DNA of 64,000 nt from CAVUAF01 sp964460655. Lineage in GTDB: Bacteria; Acidobacteriota; Terriglobia; Terriglobales; Acidobacteriaceae. This document shows positions 18,205-28,300 of this stretch, piece by piece (position 1 is the first letter of the stretch; the number at the start of each line of letters is the position of its first letter). The notes under the pieces were generated by a model. The model worked only from the letters and a program-made list of their open reading frames with translations, searched no databases and was not told where the DNA came from. The stretch spans positions 62,001 through 126,000 of the forward strand of contig CAYWSH010000001.1 of NCBI GenBank assembly GCA_964460655.1, written 5' to 3'. The position numbers were made by a program, and so were the translations under genes.

Positions 18205-20535
18205 CTACCTCGCCGCCGTGACTTTCAACTGCGTTCGCATCAGGTTGACCGAATCGCTGCCCACCATGATGTTGTACGTTCCCACTTCTACGACCCGCTT
18301 CAGCTGCCGGTCGAGATACGCCAGCTCCGCTGCACCGATCTTGAACTCGACCGTCCTGGTCTCGCCCGGACGCAGCGTGACGCGCTGAAATCCCTTCAGC
18401 AGCTTGATCGGGCGTGTGACCAGGCTGCTCTCCGCGCCCACGTACATCTGCACGACTTCATCGCCGGCACGCTCGCCGACGTTCGTCACCTCGACCTGCG
18501 CAGTCGTGGATCCTGAGGCTTCGATGCTCGCATTCATCAGCCGCAGGTTGGCGTAGCGAAACCTCGTGTAGCTCAACCCGAAGCCGAACGGGAACAACGG
18601 TTCTTTGCTGGTGAAGAGGTAGCCGCGACGGGCGCTCGGCTTTTGATAGTAGAAGACCGGCAGCTGGCCGACCGAGCGTGGCACAGTGATGGGCAGTCGG
18701 CCCGCGGGGTTATAGTCGCCGAAGATTACGTCGGCGAGCGCCGTTCCGCCTTCCTGCCCGAGATACCAGCCATCCAGGATGGCGGTGGCTTTCTGCGCGA
18801 TGTAATCGATCGAATTCGGCCGGCCATGCAAGAGCACGACGACGAGCGGCTTGCCGACTGACCGCAAGCGGCGTATCAACTCGTCCTGCCGTCCGAGCAG
18901 ATCAAGATCGTCGCGATCGCCAGGGTGCCCCGGCGACCACTCTTCGCGCGATGTCTGCTCGTTCTCGCCGACGACCACGATGCCGACGTCGGCCTGCTCC
19001 ATCACCTTCACCGCGTCCGCGATGCGATGTTCGTCGAGCTCGGCGTCGGCTTTGATGACTACGTCGGCATCCCAATCGGGCTTCGTCTCGGTGATGCGAC
19101 AGCCTTCGGCGTACAACACTTCCGCGCGACTGCTCACTTTGTCGCGAATACCCTGCAGCACGCTGACCGCATGCTCGGGAACACCGCTGTAGCCGCCGAG
19201 ATGCGGCTCGCCGGCGTTAGGCCCGATGACCGCGATCCGCCGGATCCTGGCGATGTCGAGCGGCAGCGTCGGACCTTCGTTCTTCAGCAGGATGATGGAT
19301 TCCCGCGCCGCCTGCAGCGCCAACTGGCGATGTTCAGGCGTAGAACTGGCCTGCACGCGCCGCGGATCGATGTAGGGATGATCGAAGAGTCCGAGTTCGA
19401 ACTTGGCGCGCAGCATGCGTCCCGCAGCCTCGTTGATCAACGACTCGGGCACTTCGCCGGTGCGCACCAGCTCCGGCAGCGCGGCGTAGCAGTCGGTGGC
19501 GGGCAGCTCGATGTCCACGCCGGCTTGCACTGCCCAGCGCGCGGCCTGGCGGCAATCAGTCGCGACACGGTGAATGTCCTGCAGTTGATGAATGGCGAAG
19601 TAATCCGAGACCACGAGCCCGGAGTACTTCCACTCGCCGCGCAGGATATCGCGCAGTAGCCAGGTGTTGCTGTGGTTCGGGATGCCGTTGAGCTCGTTGT
19701 ACGACGGCATGATGGCGCGCACATGCGCCTCCTGCACGGCCGCTTCGAAGGGCGCAAGGAAGACTTCACGCACCGTACGCTCGGAAAGATCGGCGGGACC
19801 AACGTTCGTCCCGCTTTGCGACTGGCTGTGCACGGCGAAGTGCTTCAGCGTTGCCATCACGTGGTTGCTGTCGATCGAGGCGCCGGTCCCTTGCAAACCC
19901 TGCACCGCGGCGACGCCCATGCGACTGACAAGGTACGGGTCCTCGCCGTACGTTTCCTCGGTCCGCCCCCAACGCGGATCGCGGGCCACGTCAACCACCG
20001 GCATCAGGCACTCGTGCGCACCGCGGCCGCGCACTTCCTGCGCCGTCGAGTCGAATATCTGCTTCACCAGCGCGGTATCGAACGTGCTCGCGAGCGCGAT
20101 CGGCTGCGGATACGAGGTTCCCTGCCGGGCAGCGAGGCCGTGCAGGCACTCCTCGTGAAAGATAAGCGGGATGTGCCAGCGTGTGCTTTCCAACGCGATC
20201 TTCTGCAGACGATTCGTCAGATCCGCCATCCCGGCGGCGTCGCGGCGTTCACTGGGCCGCGCCATCTGCCCGAGTCCGTTCTTCAACAACGCGCGAGCCT
20301 TCGCCTCGTCGAGTTGCCCATTGGCGTCGAAGTAGTACCCCGCCGGCGGTACGAAACCGACGTTCTGCCAGGTCGAGCCCATCTGTGCGACTTTTTCTTC
20401 GAGCGTCATGCGTCCCAGCAGGTCCTTCACGCGCTCGTCAATGGGCGTAGCCGGACTCTGATACGGGAGCACAGCCTGAGCGACGGCACCCGCCGTCAAC
20501 AGGAGCAGCGTCACCAGCACGCGGCAAGCGGACAT
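18205..20535 (-). CDS. GH3 beta-xylosidase/beta-glucosidase, exported
   Basis: 776 residues from the ATG at 20535, chosen because GGAGGTG precedes it and a signal peptide (LVTLLLLTAGAVAQA) follows. GH3 N domain with LLGRMTLEEK and nucleophile Asp311 in LVVSDYFAIHQ. The C domain starts at AARESIILLKNEG, and a fibronectin-III-like domain occupies about residues 660-770 (AQVEVTNVGERAGDEVVQMYV). SDYFAI and the domain plan fit bacterial GH3 xylosidases acting on xylo-oligomers. It is the first gene of the xylanase operon and is divergent from another GH3. Confidence 0.92.
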   Translation of the reverse strand: MSACRVLVTLLLLTAGAVAQAVLPYQSPATPIDERVKDLLGRMTLEEKVAQMGSTWQNVGFVPPAGYYFDANGQLDEAKARALLKNGLGQMARPSERRDAAGMADLTNRLQKIALESTRWHIPLIFHEECLHGLAARQGTSYPQPIALASTFDTALVKQIFDSTAQEVRGRGAHECLMPVVDVARDPRWGRTEETYGEDPYLVSRMGVAAVQGLQGTGASIDSNHVMATLKHFAVHSQSQSGTNVGPADLSERTVREVFLAPFEAAVQEAHVRAIMPSYNELNGIPNHSNTWLLRDILRGEWKYSGLVVSDYFAIHQLQDIHRVATDCRQAARWAVQAGVDIELPATDCYAALPELVRTGEVPESLINEAAGRMLRAKFELGLFDHPYIDPRRVQASSTPEHRQLALQAARESIILLKNEGPTLPLDIARIRRIAVIGPNAGEPHLGGYSGVPEHAVSVLQGIRDKVSSRAEVLYAEGCRITETKPDWDADVVIKADAELDEHRIADAVKVMEQADVGIVVVGENEQTSREEWSPGHPGDRDDLDLLGRQDELIRRLRSVGKPLVVVLLHGRPNSIDYIAQKATAILDGWYLGQEGGTALADVIFGDYNPAGRLPITVPRSVGQLPVFYYQKPSARRGYLFTSKEPLFPFGFGLSYTRFRYANLRLMNASIEASGSTTAQVEVTNVGERAGDEVVQMYVGAESSLVTRPIKLLKGFQRVTLRPGETRTVEFKIGAAELAYLDRQLKRVVEVGTYNIMVGSDSVNLMRTQLKVTAAR

Positions 20536-20569
20536 TGCGCGCACCTCCACCGTGCAATAAAAGCTCACT

Positions 20570-20578
20570 CTTATATCA
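20570..20578 (-). promoter_or_regulatory. Extended -10 promoter element for the xylanase operon
   Basis: On the minus strand TGATATAAG matches an extended -10 (TGn followed by TATAAG, five of six). No clear -35 is seen 17-18 bases upstream. Transcription would begin about 28 bases before the GH3 ATG at 20535. The rest of the 131-base divergent gap 20536-20666 has a TTGACG at 20601-20606 on the plus strand that could serve the other GH3, though its best -10 (TACACT) is spaced 20 bases away. Confidence 0.4.
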
Positions 20579-20666
20579 CTGTTGCCATCGCTGCCCTTTT
20601 TTGACGGCTGCGGCCGGCGCTGCCGGTACACTGTCGTCCGCTCTCACTCATCCTGGGGTGGCGATC

Positions 20667-22973
20667 ATGAAGGCAACACGCAAGCTCCGCCGCGCGGTGT
20701 TCGTCTGGCTTCTCTTTGTGGTTCAGTCGGGCGCGCAAGATGCATCGCCGACGACCGCAGCGGCCGGTCTTCGCGATAGCGCTGAGTTCTTGCAGCGCGC
20801 CGAGCGTCATTCCAAGTTCAAGGACCACGAAAAGGACATCGACCAACTGCTCGCGCGTATGACGCTACGCGAGAAGGTCGGCCAGATGACGCAGCTGACC
20901 GTGCAGATGATCACCAACGGCATGGACCAATCGATCACGATCGATCCCGCCAAGCTGCAAAAGGCGGTCGTCGACTACGGCGTCGGCTCCATCCTGAACG
21001 TGCACGACGAAGCGCTGCCGCCCGCCGCGTGGCACAAACTGCTCGGCGAGATTCAGGCTGCCGCCAGGCGGACGCGTCTGCAGATCCCCGTGCTCTACGG
21101 TATCGATTCCATCCACGGCGCCAACTATGTTCAGGGGGCCACGCTGTTCCCGCAGCCGCTCGCGATGGCGGCGACATGGGACCCGCCTTTGCTGCTGGAG
21201 GCGAGCCGCATCACCGCAGAAGAGACGCGCGCGGCCGGCATCCCGTGGAGCTTTTCGCCGGTGCTTGACATCGGCCGCCAGCCGCTCTGGCCGCGGCTTT
21301 ACGAGACTTACGGTGAGGATCCGCACCTCGCGCAGACCATGGGTGTCGCCGTCGTACGCGGATATCAGGGCGATGATCCCTCCGACGACCGCCGCATTGC
21401 CGCCTGCCTGAAGCACTACATCGGCTACAGTGGCCCCACGACTGGACACGACCGCACGCCTGCCCTGATCCCTGAGAACACGTTGCGCGAGTACTACTTG
21501 CCGACGTTCCGCGCCGCGGTGCAAGCGGGCGCGCTCTCCGTGATGGTCAACTCGGGTGAGGTCAACGGCGTGCCAGGGCATGCGAACCGTTACTTGCTGA
21601 CGGACGTTCTCCGCACTGAGCTGGGCTTTGACGGCGTCGTCGTTTCCGATTGGGAGGACATCAAGAAGCTCGTGACGCTCCACCGTGTCGCCGCCACGGA
21701 GAAGGATGCAACGCGCATGGCGGTGATGGCCGGCATCGACATGAGCATGGTGCCGCTCGATTACAGCTTTGCCGACCTGCTGACCCAACTCGTCGAGGAA
21801 GGCAGCGTGCCCATGACGCGCATCGACGAAGCCACGCGCCGCATCCTGCGAATGAAATATCGCCTGGGCCTATTCGAGCGTCCCAGCACCGACGAGAAGC
21901 TGCACGCACGTATCGGTACGGGAGCAGCGCGACAGGTCAGCCTGCAGGCGGCGCGCGAAGCCATTACGCTCTTGAAGAACAACGGCAACGTCTTGCCGCT
22001 GCATACCGGCACGCGCGTGCTGCTCACCGGGCCGACCGCCGACACGCTGATCTCGCTCAACAACGGCTGGACGTACACCTGGCAGGGGAATCGGGTCGCG
22101 ACGTATCCCAAGGACCGGCCAACGCTGCGGCAGGCGCTCCAGCAACGCGCAGGAGAGCAGAACTTCAGCTACGTCCCCGGAGTCGACTTCGATAAGGAGC
22201 TCGACATCGCTGCTGCACGTACCGCAGCCGAGAATGCCGACGTCATTGTGCTCGCGCTTGGTGAGTCGTCATATACCGAGACGCCCGGCAACATCAACGA
22301 CCTCACGCTGAGCGAGCCGCAATTGCGTCTGGCAGAGGCGATGACCGCCACCGGCAAGCCCGTGGTGCTCGTGCTGATCGAAGGACGTCCCCGAATCATC
22401 AGCCGCATCGCCGATCAGGTCCCCGCGATCGTGATGGCTTACAACCCCAGCAATGAGGGCGGGCAGGCGATCGCAAACGTGCTGTTCGGCGAGGTCAACC
22501 CGAGCGGCCGCCTGCCCATCACTTATCCCCGGAATGCGGACTCGTTGTTCACCTACGACCGCAAGGAGTCTGAGGTAGCGAACGGCGGGCGCGGCTCGCA
22601 GCCGCAGTTCGAGTTCGGCGCCGGCTTGAGCTATACGACATTCGCCTATTCCGACCTGATCGTTGCGCCCACGGTTGTCGAAGCCAGCGGCACGGTACGA
22701 GTCGCGGTGAAGGTAACGAACACCGGTACGCGTGTGGGCAGCGAGGTCGTGCAGGTCTACTTGGCGGACCTAGTCGCTTCGATCGCGCCGCCCGCCAAGC
22801 GTCTGGTGCGATACGCCAGGATATCCCTGCAGCCGGGCAAAAGCGAGCTGCTCGCCTTCACGCTGGATCGGAACGACCTGTCATTCATCGGCGCGGACAA
22901 CAAGCCGACGCTGGAGCCGGGTGACTTCGAGGTCAGCGTCGGCGGTATGCACTTGCGCTTCGCGCTGAAGTGA
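20667..22973 (+). CDS. GH3 exo-beta-glycosidase, exported
   Basis: 768 residues from the ATG at 20667, with GGGGTGG as a weak ribosome-binding site and a signal peptide ending VVQSGAQ. N domain: LLARMTLREKVGQMTQ, DSIHGANYV, KHYIGYS, and nucleophile Asp328 in VVVSDWEDI. C domain starts at AAREAITLLKNNG, and an FnIII-like C-terminus (VAVKVTNTGTRVGSEVVQVYL) follows. The SDWEDI form is that of GH3 exo-glucosidases such as barley ExoI-like enzymes, so glucosidase is as likely as xylosidase. It stands alone, divergent from the xylanase operon and convergent (six-base gap) with the Gfo/Idh gene. Confidence 0.9.
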   Translation: MKATRKLRRAVFVWLLFVVQSGAQDASPTTAAAGLRDSAEFLQRAERHSKFKDHEKDIDQLLARMTLREKVGQMTQLTVQMITNGMDQSITIDPAKLQKAVVDYGVGSILNVHDEALPPAAWHKLLGEIQAAARRTRLQIPVLYGIDSIHGANYVQGATLFPQPLAMAATWDPPLLLEASRITAEETRAAGIPWSFSPVLDIGRQPLWPRLYETYGEDPHLAQTMGVAVVRGYQGDDPSDDRRIAACLKHYIGYSGPTTGHDRTPALIPENTLREYYLPTFRAAVQAGALSVMVNSGEVNGVPGHANRYLLTDVLRTELGFDGVVVSDWEDIKKLVTLHRVAATEKDATRMAVMAGIDMSMVPLDYSFADLLTQLVEEGSVPMTRIDEATRRILRMKYRLGLFERPSTDEKLHARIGTGAARQVSLQAAREAITLLKNNGNVLPLHTGTRVLLTGPTADTLISLNNGWTYTWQGNRVATYPKDRPTLRQALQQRAGEQNFSYVPGVDFDKELDIAAARTAAENADVIVLALGESSYTETPGNINDLTLSEPQLRLAEAMTATGKPVVLVLIEGRPRIISRIADQVPAIVMAYNPSNEGGQAIANVLFGEVNPSGRLPITYPRNADSLFTYDRKESEVANGGRGSQPQFEFGAGLSYTTFAYSDLIVAPTVVEASGTVRVAVKVTNTGTRVGSEVVQVYLADLVASIAPPAKRLVRYARISLQPGKSELLAFTLDRNDLSFIGADNKPTLEPGDFEVSVGGMHLRFALK

Positions 22974-22979
22974 CGCGCG

Positions 22980-24242
22980 CTAGGCGAAGCGGTTCTGCTG
23001 GCTCTCCAGCACCTTGGCCGATTGCTCAGTCACGCGTGTCTGGTGCCGGAACGCGGCATTGGCCATGTGGCCGGCAACAGCGCTCTTGTAGCCGATCTCC
23101 ACCGAAGCATTCGGCGTCTTGCGCGAATGCACGCAGTCGATGAAATTCGCCATGTGGTCGCTGTCCGGCGTCTCGCCCGTCAGCGCGACGCCATCCGGAC
23201 GATTCACCTTCTCCGGCGCATAACGCACCGACGCTTTCGAGCGGCCCGTCACCATGTCGGTCGCGCCCATCACGTGCTCGATCGCGCCATCGCTGCCCAG
23301 CACGCGCTCGCCGAGGCCGAAGAAGCTGTTGTTGAAGCGCGAGCTCCACGACATCACGACTTCGTTGGGAAAATCGAGCGTCACGGTGATCGTGTCCGGC
23401 ACTTCGCGTCCGTCCTTCTCCGAGAAGACGCCGCCCGACATGTAGGCCGACGTCGGCAGCGGCAAGTCGAGCACGCTCATCACCCACGAGACCTGATGGA
23501 CCATGTTCTCCGTGACATTGCCGCCGGAAAACTCCCAGAACAGCCGCCAATTAATGAACTTGTAAGGATCGAACGCACGTTGCGCCCGACCGTTCAGGAA
23601 AGCGTTCCAATCATGGACGTTGGCGGCAACGCAATCCTGCGGCACGCTGCGGACCCACTGCCCTTTGCCGTGCGGCGTGTTGCGGCTCATCCAAGCATCG
23701 ATCTGGCACACCTTGCCGACCAGGCCTTGTTTGACCCAATTCCGCGCATCGACGACCGAGCCGAAGCTCGTCCACTGCAACCCGATGCCGACCACCTGCT
23801 TCGATCTCTTCGCGGCGGCGAGACACTGCTCGGCTTCCTCGATGGAATATGTCATCGTCTTTTCGCAGTAGAGGTCCTTGCCGGCGGCCACCGCATCGAG
23901 GAAATGCCGCGCGTGCAGATGGAGCGGACTGGCGATGATGACGGCGTCGATGTCTTTCATGTCGAGCAGCGCACGATGGTCCGTGACCACGCGTATGTTC
24001 GGGACGACGCGACGGACTTCCTCGTGCCGGCGCGTGTAGACATCGGCCAGGCCGACGACGTCGACATTCGGCACGGCAAGGACCTGCTTCAACAGTTCCT
24101 GTCCGCGGCCGCCGCAACCGATCATGCCCACGCGTACGCGCTCGTTCGCACCGAGCACACGCTGCGGATCGGCCAGCACCGCTGCCGTCCCCAACGCCAC
24201 ACTGCCGATGAATTCCCGCCGGTCCAATCCGTTCTGCGCCAT
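22980..24242 (-). CDS. Tat-exported Gfo/Idh/MocA-family oxidoreductase
   Basis: 420 residues. N-terminus RREFIGSVALGTAAVL is a twin-arginine signal, so the cofactor-bound enzyme is probably folded before export. Rossmann motif GMIGCGGRG is at about 39-47, followed by the Gfo/Idh catalytic EK (LYCEKTM) and the C-terminal alpha/beta domain. It is preceded by a strong AAGGAGG and lies nine bases after the TIM-barrel isomerase gene. Family members oxidise or reduce sugar hydroxyls; exported ones have been linked to 3-keto-glycoside formation. Exact substrate unknown. Confidence 0.88.
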   Translation of the reverse strand: MAQNGLDRREFIGSVALGTAAVLADPQRVLGANERVRVGMIGCGGRGQELLKQVLAVPNVDVVGLADVYTRRHEEVRRVVPNIRVVTDHRALLDMKDIDAVIIASPLHLHARHFLDAVAAGKDLYCEKTMTYSIEEAEQCLAAAKRSKQVVGIGLQWTSFGSVVDARNWVKQGLVGKVCQIDAWMSRNTPHGKGQWVRSVPQDCVAANVHDWNAFLNGRAQRAFDPYKFINWRLFWEFSGGNVTENMVHQVSWVMSVLDLPLPTSAYMSGGVFSEKDGREVPDTITVTLDFPNEVVMSWSSRFNNSFFGLGERVLGSDGAIEHVMGATDMVTGRSKASVRYAPEKVNRPDGVALTGETPDSDHMANFIDCVHSRKTPNASVEIGYKSAVAGHMANAAFRHQTRVTEQSAKVLESQQNRFA

Positions 24243-24251
24243 AGGTCCTCC

Positions 24252-25220
24252 TTAGAGCGCGCCCGCTTGCTGCAATTCCTTCTTCATTCCCGCCCAGCTT
24301 TGCCGTGACGATTCTTCTGGCGTGCCGCCACCCTTCCAGTGCGTTTCCAGGCTCACGGCGTACCTGTAACCATCGCGCTTCAGTGCGCGGAACTGGCCGA
24401 GCCAATCGATCGTCCCGCCGGCCATCGGCGCCCATTCCTGCTTGTCGCTGCCGGCTTTCTGTTGCACGTCCTTGCAATGGCAATGTCCGATGCGTTTTAT
24501 CGGCAACTTCGCATACCCATCGGGATACGGCTTCTCGCCGAGCATCGCTGCGTTGCCCGGGTCCCAGTTCCCCATCATCCAGCGCGACGGCACCGCCGCC
24601 AGCGTGCGCGCCAGCTCGGCGCCGTTCCCGGTGTTGCACGACATCTCGTTCTCGAGCACCAGGATGACCTTCTTCTTGCCGGCCTTTTCGGCAGCCTCGC
24701 GCAACTTGTCGTCCATCGCCTTGCGATACGGTTGCTGATCGTCGAGCCGCCAGAAGTCGAAGCAGCGGACACGGTCTGTGCCAAAGATGTGCGCCAGTTC
24801 GAGTGAGTGCTCGAGCACCTCATCCTGCTGCTTGAAAGCGGAGTCATCGCCGAACCGATCACGTGTTTCCCGATGCTTGGACATCGGCGCACCCGGCCAA
24901 TCCACCTTGAACAACGGGCTGGCGATGTCAGTCACCTGGACCTGGAAGCGCGCCAGGAGCTTTTTCGACTCTTCGATCTCTTTGTCGTCAAGCTTGAGGA
25001 CGTTCTTCTTCCACATGCTGCGCAGCTCGACCCAGTGCAGGCCGAACTCCTTCGTCAGCACTTCGAGCACGTGGCCGAAATCATCGCCGATCTCGTCGTT
25101 GATGACGGCGACGCGGAAAGGAGGCTTCCCTGCCGCTCGCAACACCTGGGGGATTGCCGCCACGGCGGCCGAGCCTGCTACCGCACGTTTCACAAACTCA
25201 CGACGGGAATACGAAGACAT
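24252..25220 (-). CDS. Tat-exported sugar phosphate isomerase/epimerase-like TIM-barrel protein
   Basis: 322 residues with a twin-arginine leader (SRREFVKRAVAGSAAV) and an AP-endonuclease-2-type TIM barrel: VLENEMSCN, MGNWDPGNAA, IGHCHCKDVQ and SLETHWKGG provide Glu, Asp and His residues typical of the metal site in this superfamily. Transcribed with the following Gfo/Idh gene (nine-base gap). Despite the family name, exported members are unlikely to act on sugar phosphates; some cleave or isomerise keto-glycosides. Function here is not established. Confidence 0.85.
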   Translation of the reverse strand: MSSYSRREFVKRAVAGSAAVAAIPQVLRAAGKPPFRVAVINDEIGDDFGHVLEVLTKEFGLHWVELRSMWKKNVLKLDDKEIEESKKLLARFQVQVTDIASPLFKVDWPGAPMSKHRETRDRFGDDSAFKQQDEVLEHSLELAHIFGTDRVRCFDFWRLDDQQPYRKAMDDKLREAAEKAGKKKVILVLENEMSCNTGNGAELARTLAAVPSRWMMGNWDPGNAAMLGEKPYPDGYAKLPIKRIGHCHCKDVQQKAGSDKQEWAPMAGGTIDWLGQFRALKRDGYRYAVSLETHWKGGGTPEESSRQSWAGMKKELQQAGAL

Positions 25221-25267
25221 GGCAGGCGATCCTCGATAATCGGCCGATGGTTTCGTACAACAGAATA

Positions 25268-25300
25268 AAGGAGGCTGTTCCGGGCTGGAGCAGCCTCCTT
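25268..25300 (-). terminator. Rho-independent terminator after TonB receptor gene
   Basis: Perfect ten-base arms AAGGAGGCTG and CAGCCTCCTT, then a mismatch and a further three-base TCC/GGA pairing around a five-base loop. On the minus strand the stem is followed by TATTCTG after its terminal TT, eleven bases past the receptor stop codon. The symmetrical stem could also act from the other strand. Confidence 0.8.
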
Positions 25301-25310
25301 GGCGTTACCG

Positions 25311-28300
25311 TCAGAACGTGATGCGGGCGCTCATCTCCAGCGAGCGGGCGCCGGTATCAGCATTGGTGATCTTGCCGAAGTTCGAGCTGGTGATGTCGGT
25401 GTTCGGGTTGTTGTACTGCGGCGTATTCGTCACACCGAACGCCTCCAGCCTGAATTCCAGACCGACTTTTTCGCGGATCGGGAAGCGACGGAATACCGCA
25501 GCGTCGAAGTTGAAGAAACCCGGACCATGGAACGCATAGCGCGGCATGTTGCCCAGCTTGCCCGCGATCGCGGCGGTAAAGTCGCCGCCACCCGCACCGG
25601 TGCAAGCCGAATTCACCGGCGTGCCGTTGGCGAGGGTCGTCGCAGCCGTGGTCTGTACCGGGCAGAATGCCGAGGTATCGAACCAGAAGCTGCTGCTGTT
25701 GATGCCCCCGATGCCGCTGAGGATATGGAACGGAGCGACCTGGATCGGCGTTTGGAAAGTCCCCGTCGAGTTCAACGAGGTCCCGCTGGCGGTGAAGTGC
25801 AACGGCACACCGCTCATCCGCGTGATGATGCCGCTCAGACCCCAGTTCCCAAACACCCAATTCGCCGGACCCGACGTCGCCCAACGCTTGCCTTGCCCGA
25901 ACGGCAGTTCATAGACGAAGCTCTGGACAAAGGTATGCATGCGGTTGCGACTCAGGATGGAGCGGTTGCGGGCGAAGTCGAGGTAATTCCGGTCGCCTCC
26001 ACCGTCGTCGGCGCCGGCATCAGCGCGGAACGCGATCTGCTTACCGAAGGTGTAGGCGGTCTTGAGCAGTAGTCCGCCCGTGAACCTGCGGTCCAGCTTG
26101 ACCTGCAGTGCGTTGTAATTCGACGTAGTCGGCTTGAACAAGAAAGTCGTGCCAGCCGTGCGCCCAAACGCACCGAAAGCAGGATCGGCTGCAGTCGTTG
26201 AGCTGGGGAGCTGATTGCACAGCAACCGGAATTGGCAAGTCGGCAAGACCGCTCCCGTGGTTGTGTTCACTGCCGGACTCACGTGGTTGGCGCACGCGGT
26301 GGTTTCGTTCGCCATCACCACCGCGCAGATGGCGTTCAGATCGTAGGCCACCGGGATGCGCACGCCATGGTTCCCCACATACGCCATGTCGAGCACGAAC
26401 TTCCACGGCAGGCTACGCTGCACCGACAGGTTGTAGGACTCCACATACGGCTGCTGGAAGTGCTTGTCGATGACGTTGTACGCCTCGGCCGGGCGTGGCG
26501 TTACCAGGCCACCGGGCAGCACGGCGATCGTCGGCGCGGCCGGAATGCCGGTAGCCATCCTCACCTGCACGCCTTGCAGGAAGGGCAGCGCCGTGGCGTT
26601 CACGGTAGTGGAATCCTGGTTGGAGCGGAGCGGATAGTTGAACGCGTACTGGTTGTTGGTGAACGGCGCGTAACTGATGCCGAAGCCCGCGCGCACCACC
26701 ATCTTGTCACCCACGCGATAGGCCAGGCCGAGGCGCGGCGCGAAATTGTTCTTGTAGAACTCGCGGCCCAGGTTCAGCGGATTGTTCTCGATCCCAGCCT
26801 GCACCAGCACGTTGCGCGATGGATCGTAATTCGACCAGCGGCCCGGCTTGCTCGGCGTCGGCGGACGGTAGAGTTCCCAACGCAACCCGGCGTCCACCGT
26901 CAGCTTGCTGGTGGCATGCCAAGTGTCCTGACCGAAGAAGAACATCTCGGTCTCACGCCAGGAACCGGAGATGGGCGCGATATCGCGCCCGACTTCCGTC
27001 GGGAAATCAAGCAGGAGAGCCGCGATGTTGTTGGAGATGCTGGTGGATTGACCCGCGAGTTGGGTCGTGCCGCTGCCAAAACGGAACAGTCCGCGTGGGC
27101 TGAAGCTCTGGCCTTGCACCAGCTCGTCGCGCAGGCGACGGATATCAGCGCCCCACTTGAAGGTGTGGTTGCCGTGGACCTTGGTCCAGGTGTTGACCAC
27201 GTTCAGGTTCACTTCGCCGCGGTCCCACGGCTGCGAGGCCGAATAACCGACGAGCGGGCTGGAGATACCGCCCTGCACATCGATGGACGCCATGCCGCTG
27301 GTGAAGCCGTTATCCAGGTTGGCTCCGGTGATGCCGAGTTTGGCGGCTGCGTCGGTCCCGTAGTCCGACTGTTGTGCGATGTTGCGGTAGTGGCTGATGC
27401 CGCCGCGCAGTTCCATGACAAGAGTCGGCGAGAAGATGTGGGTCTCGTTGAGGGCGCCGCTCTGCTCGTGCTGCAGTCCGGTGCCCTGGAAGCCGCCGTT
27501 CGCCGGTCCGCCGGCGATGCCGAACGCCGGCTGCTGGAATACGTCCTGCACGGAGCGGCTGAAGCGGAATGCCAGCCGGTCACTGGCCGTCCAGTTGTGG
27601 TCGACCTTGACGTCGAACGATGTCGGCGTCTTCCGCAGTTGTGTGTTGACCGACAGATTATTGGTCAGCGCCGTCGATTGCGCCGCCGGAACGAGTGCCA
27701 GGATCTTCGCCGTGATCGGGCTGATCAACTGCGCCGGGATCTTGTTACAGGCTGTGCCTGCCGGTTGTATGCCCGCTGCATTCGGCGTGAGCGGATTGCC
27801 GGCCGCGTCGCACTGGAAGCGTACGCGCCCGCTACCATCCGACGCGCCGCTGTACGGGTTGTAGATGGGGCTTGTGCTCGCCGAGAGGTCACCGCCACGC
27901 ATCGCGACCGTCGGCACGCTGAAGAGATTGAACTGGCCGCGCACGTCGCTGATGTGCAGGATGTCGAAGAAGAAGAACGTCTTGTTCTTGATGATCGGCC
28001 CGCCGATGCTCGCCCCGTAATAGTTATAGGTAGTGCGCGGCACAGGGTTAGGGGCACGGTTGGCCCAAGCCCGGGCGGCGAGGGCACTCACGCGGTTGTA
28101 TTCATACGCCGACCCGTGGAACTGGTTGCTACCCGACTTCAGTACCACGTTCGTTACCGCGCCCGCCGCGCGGCCGAACTCGGCCGTGTAGTTGCTCGTA
28201 GTGATATCGACCGTTTGGATGGCTTCGGACGGCGGGATGTAGATCTGCAACAATCCCGTGCGCTCGTCGTTGTTCACGCCCTCGATGGAGAGCTGGTTGA

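Noticed and set aside
23022..24308. 428-codon open frame opposite the Gfo/Idh gene
   Set aside because: Antisense shadow; the minus-strand gene has a strong ribosome-binding site, a Tat leader and family motifs.
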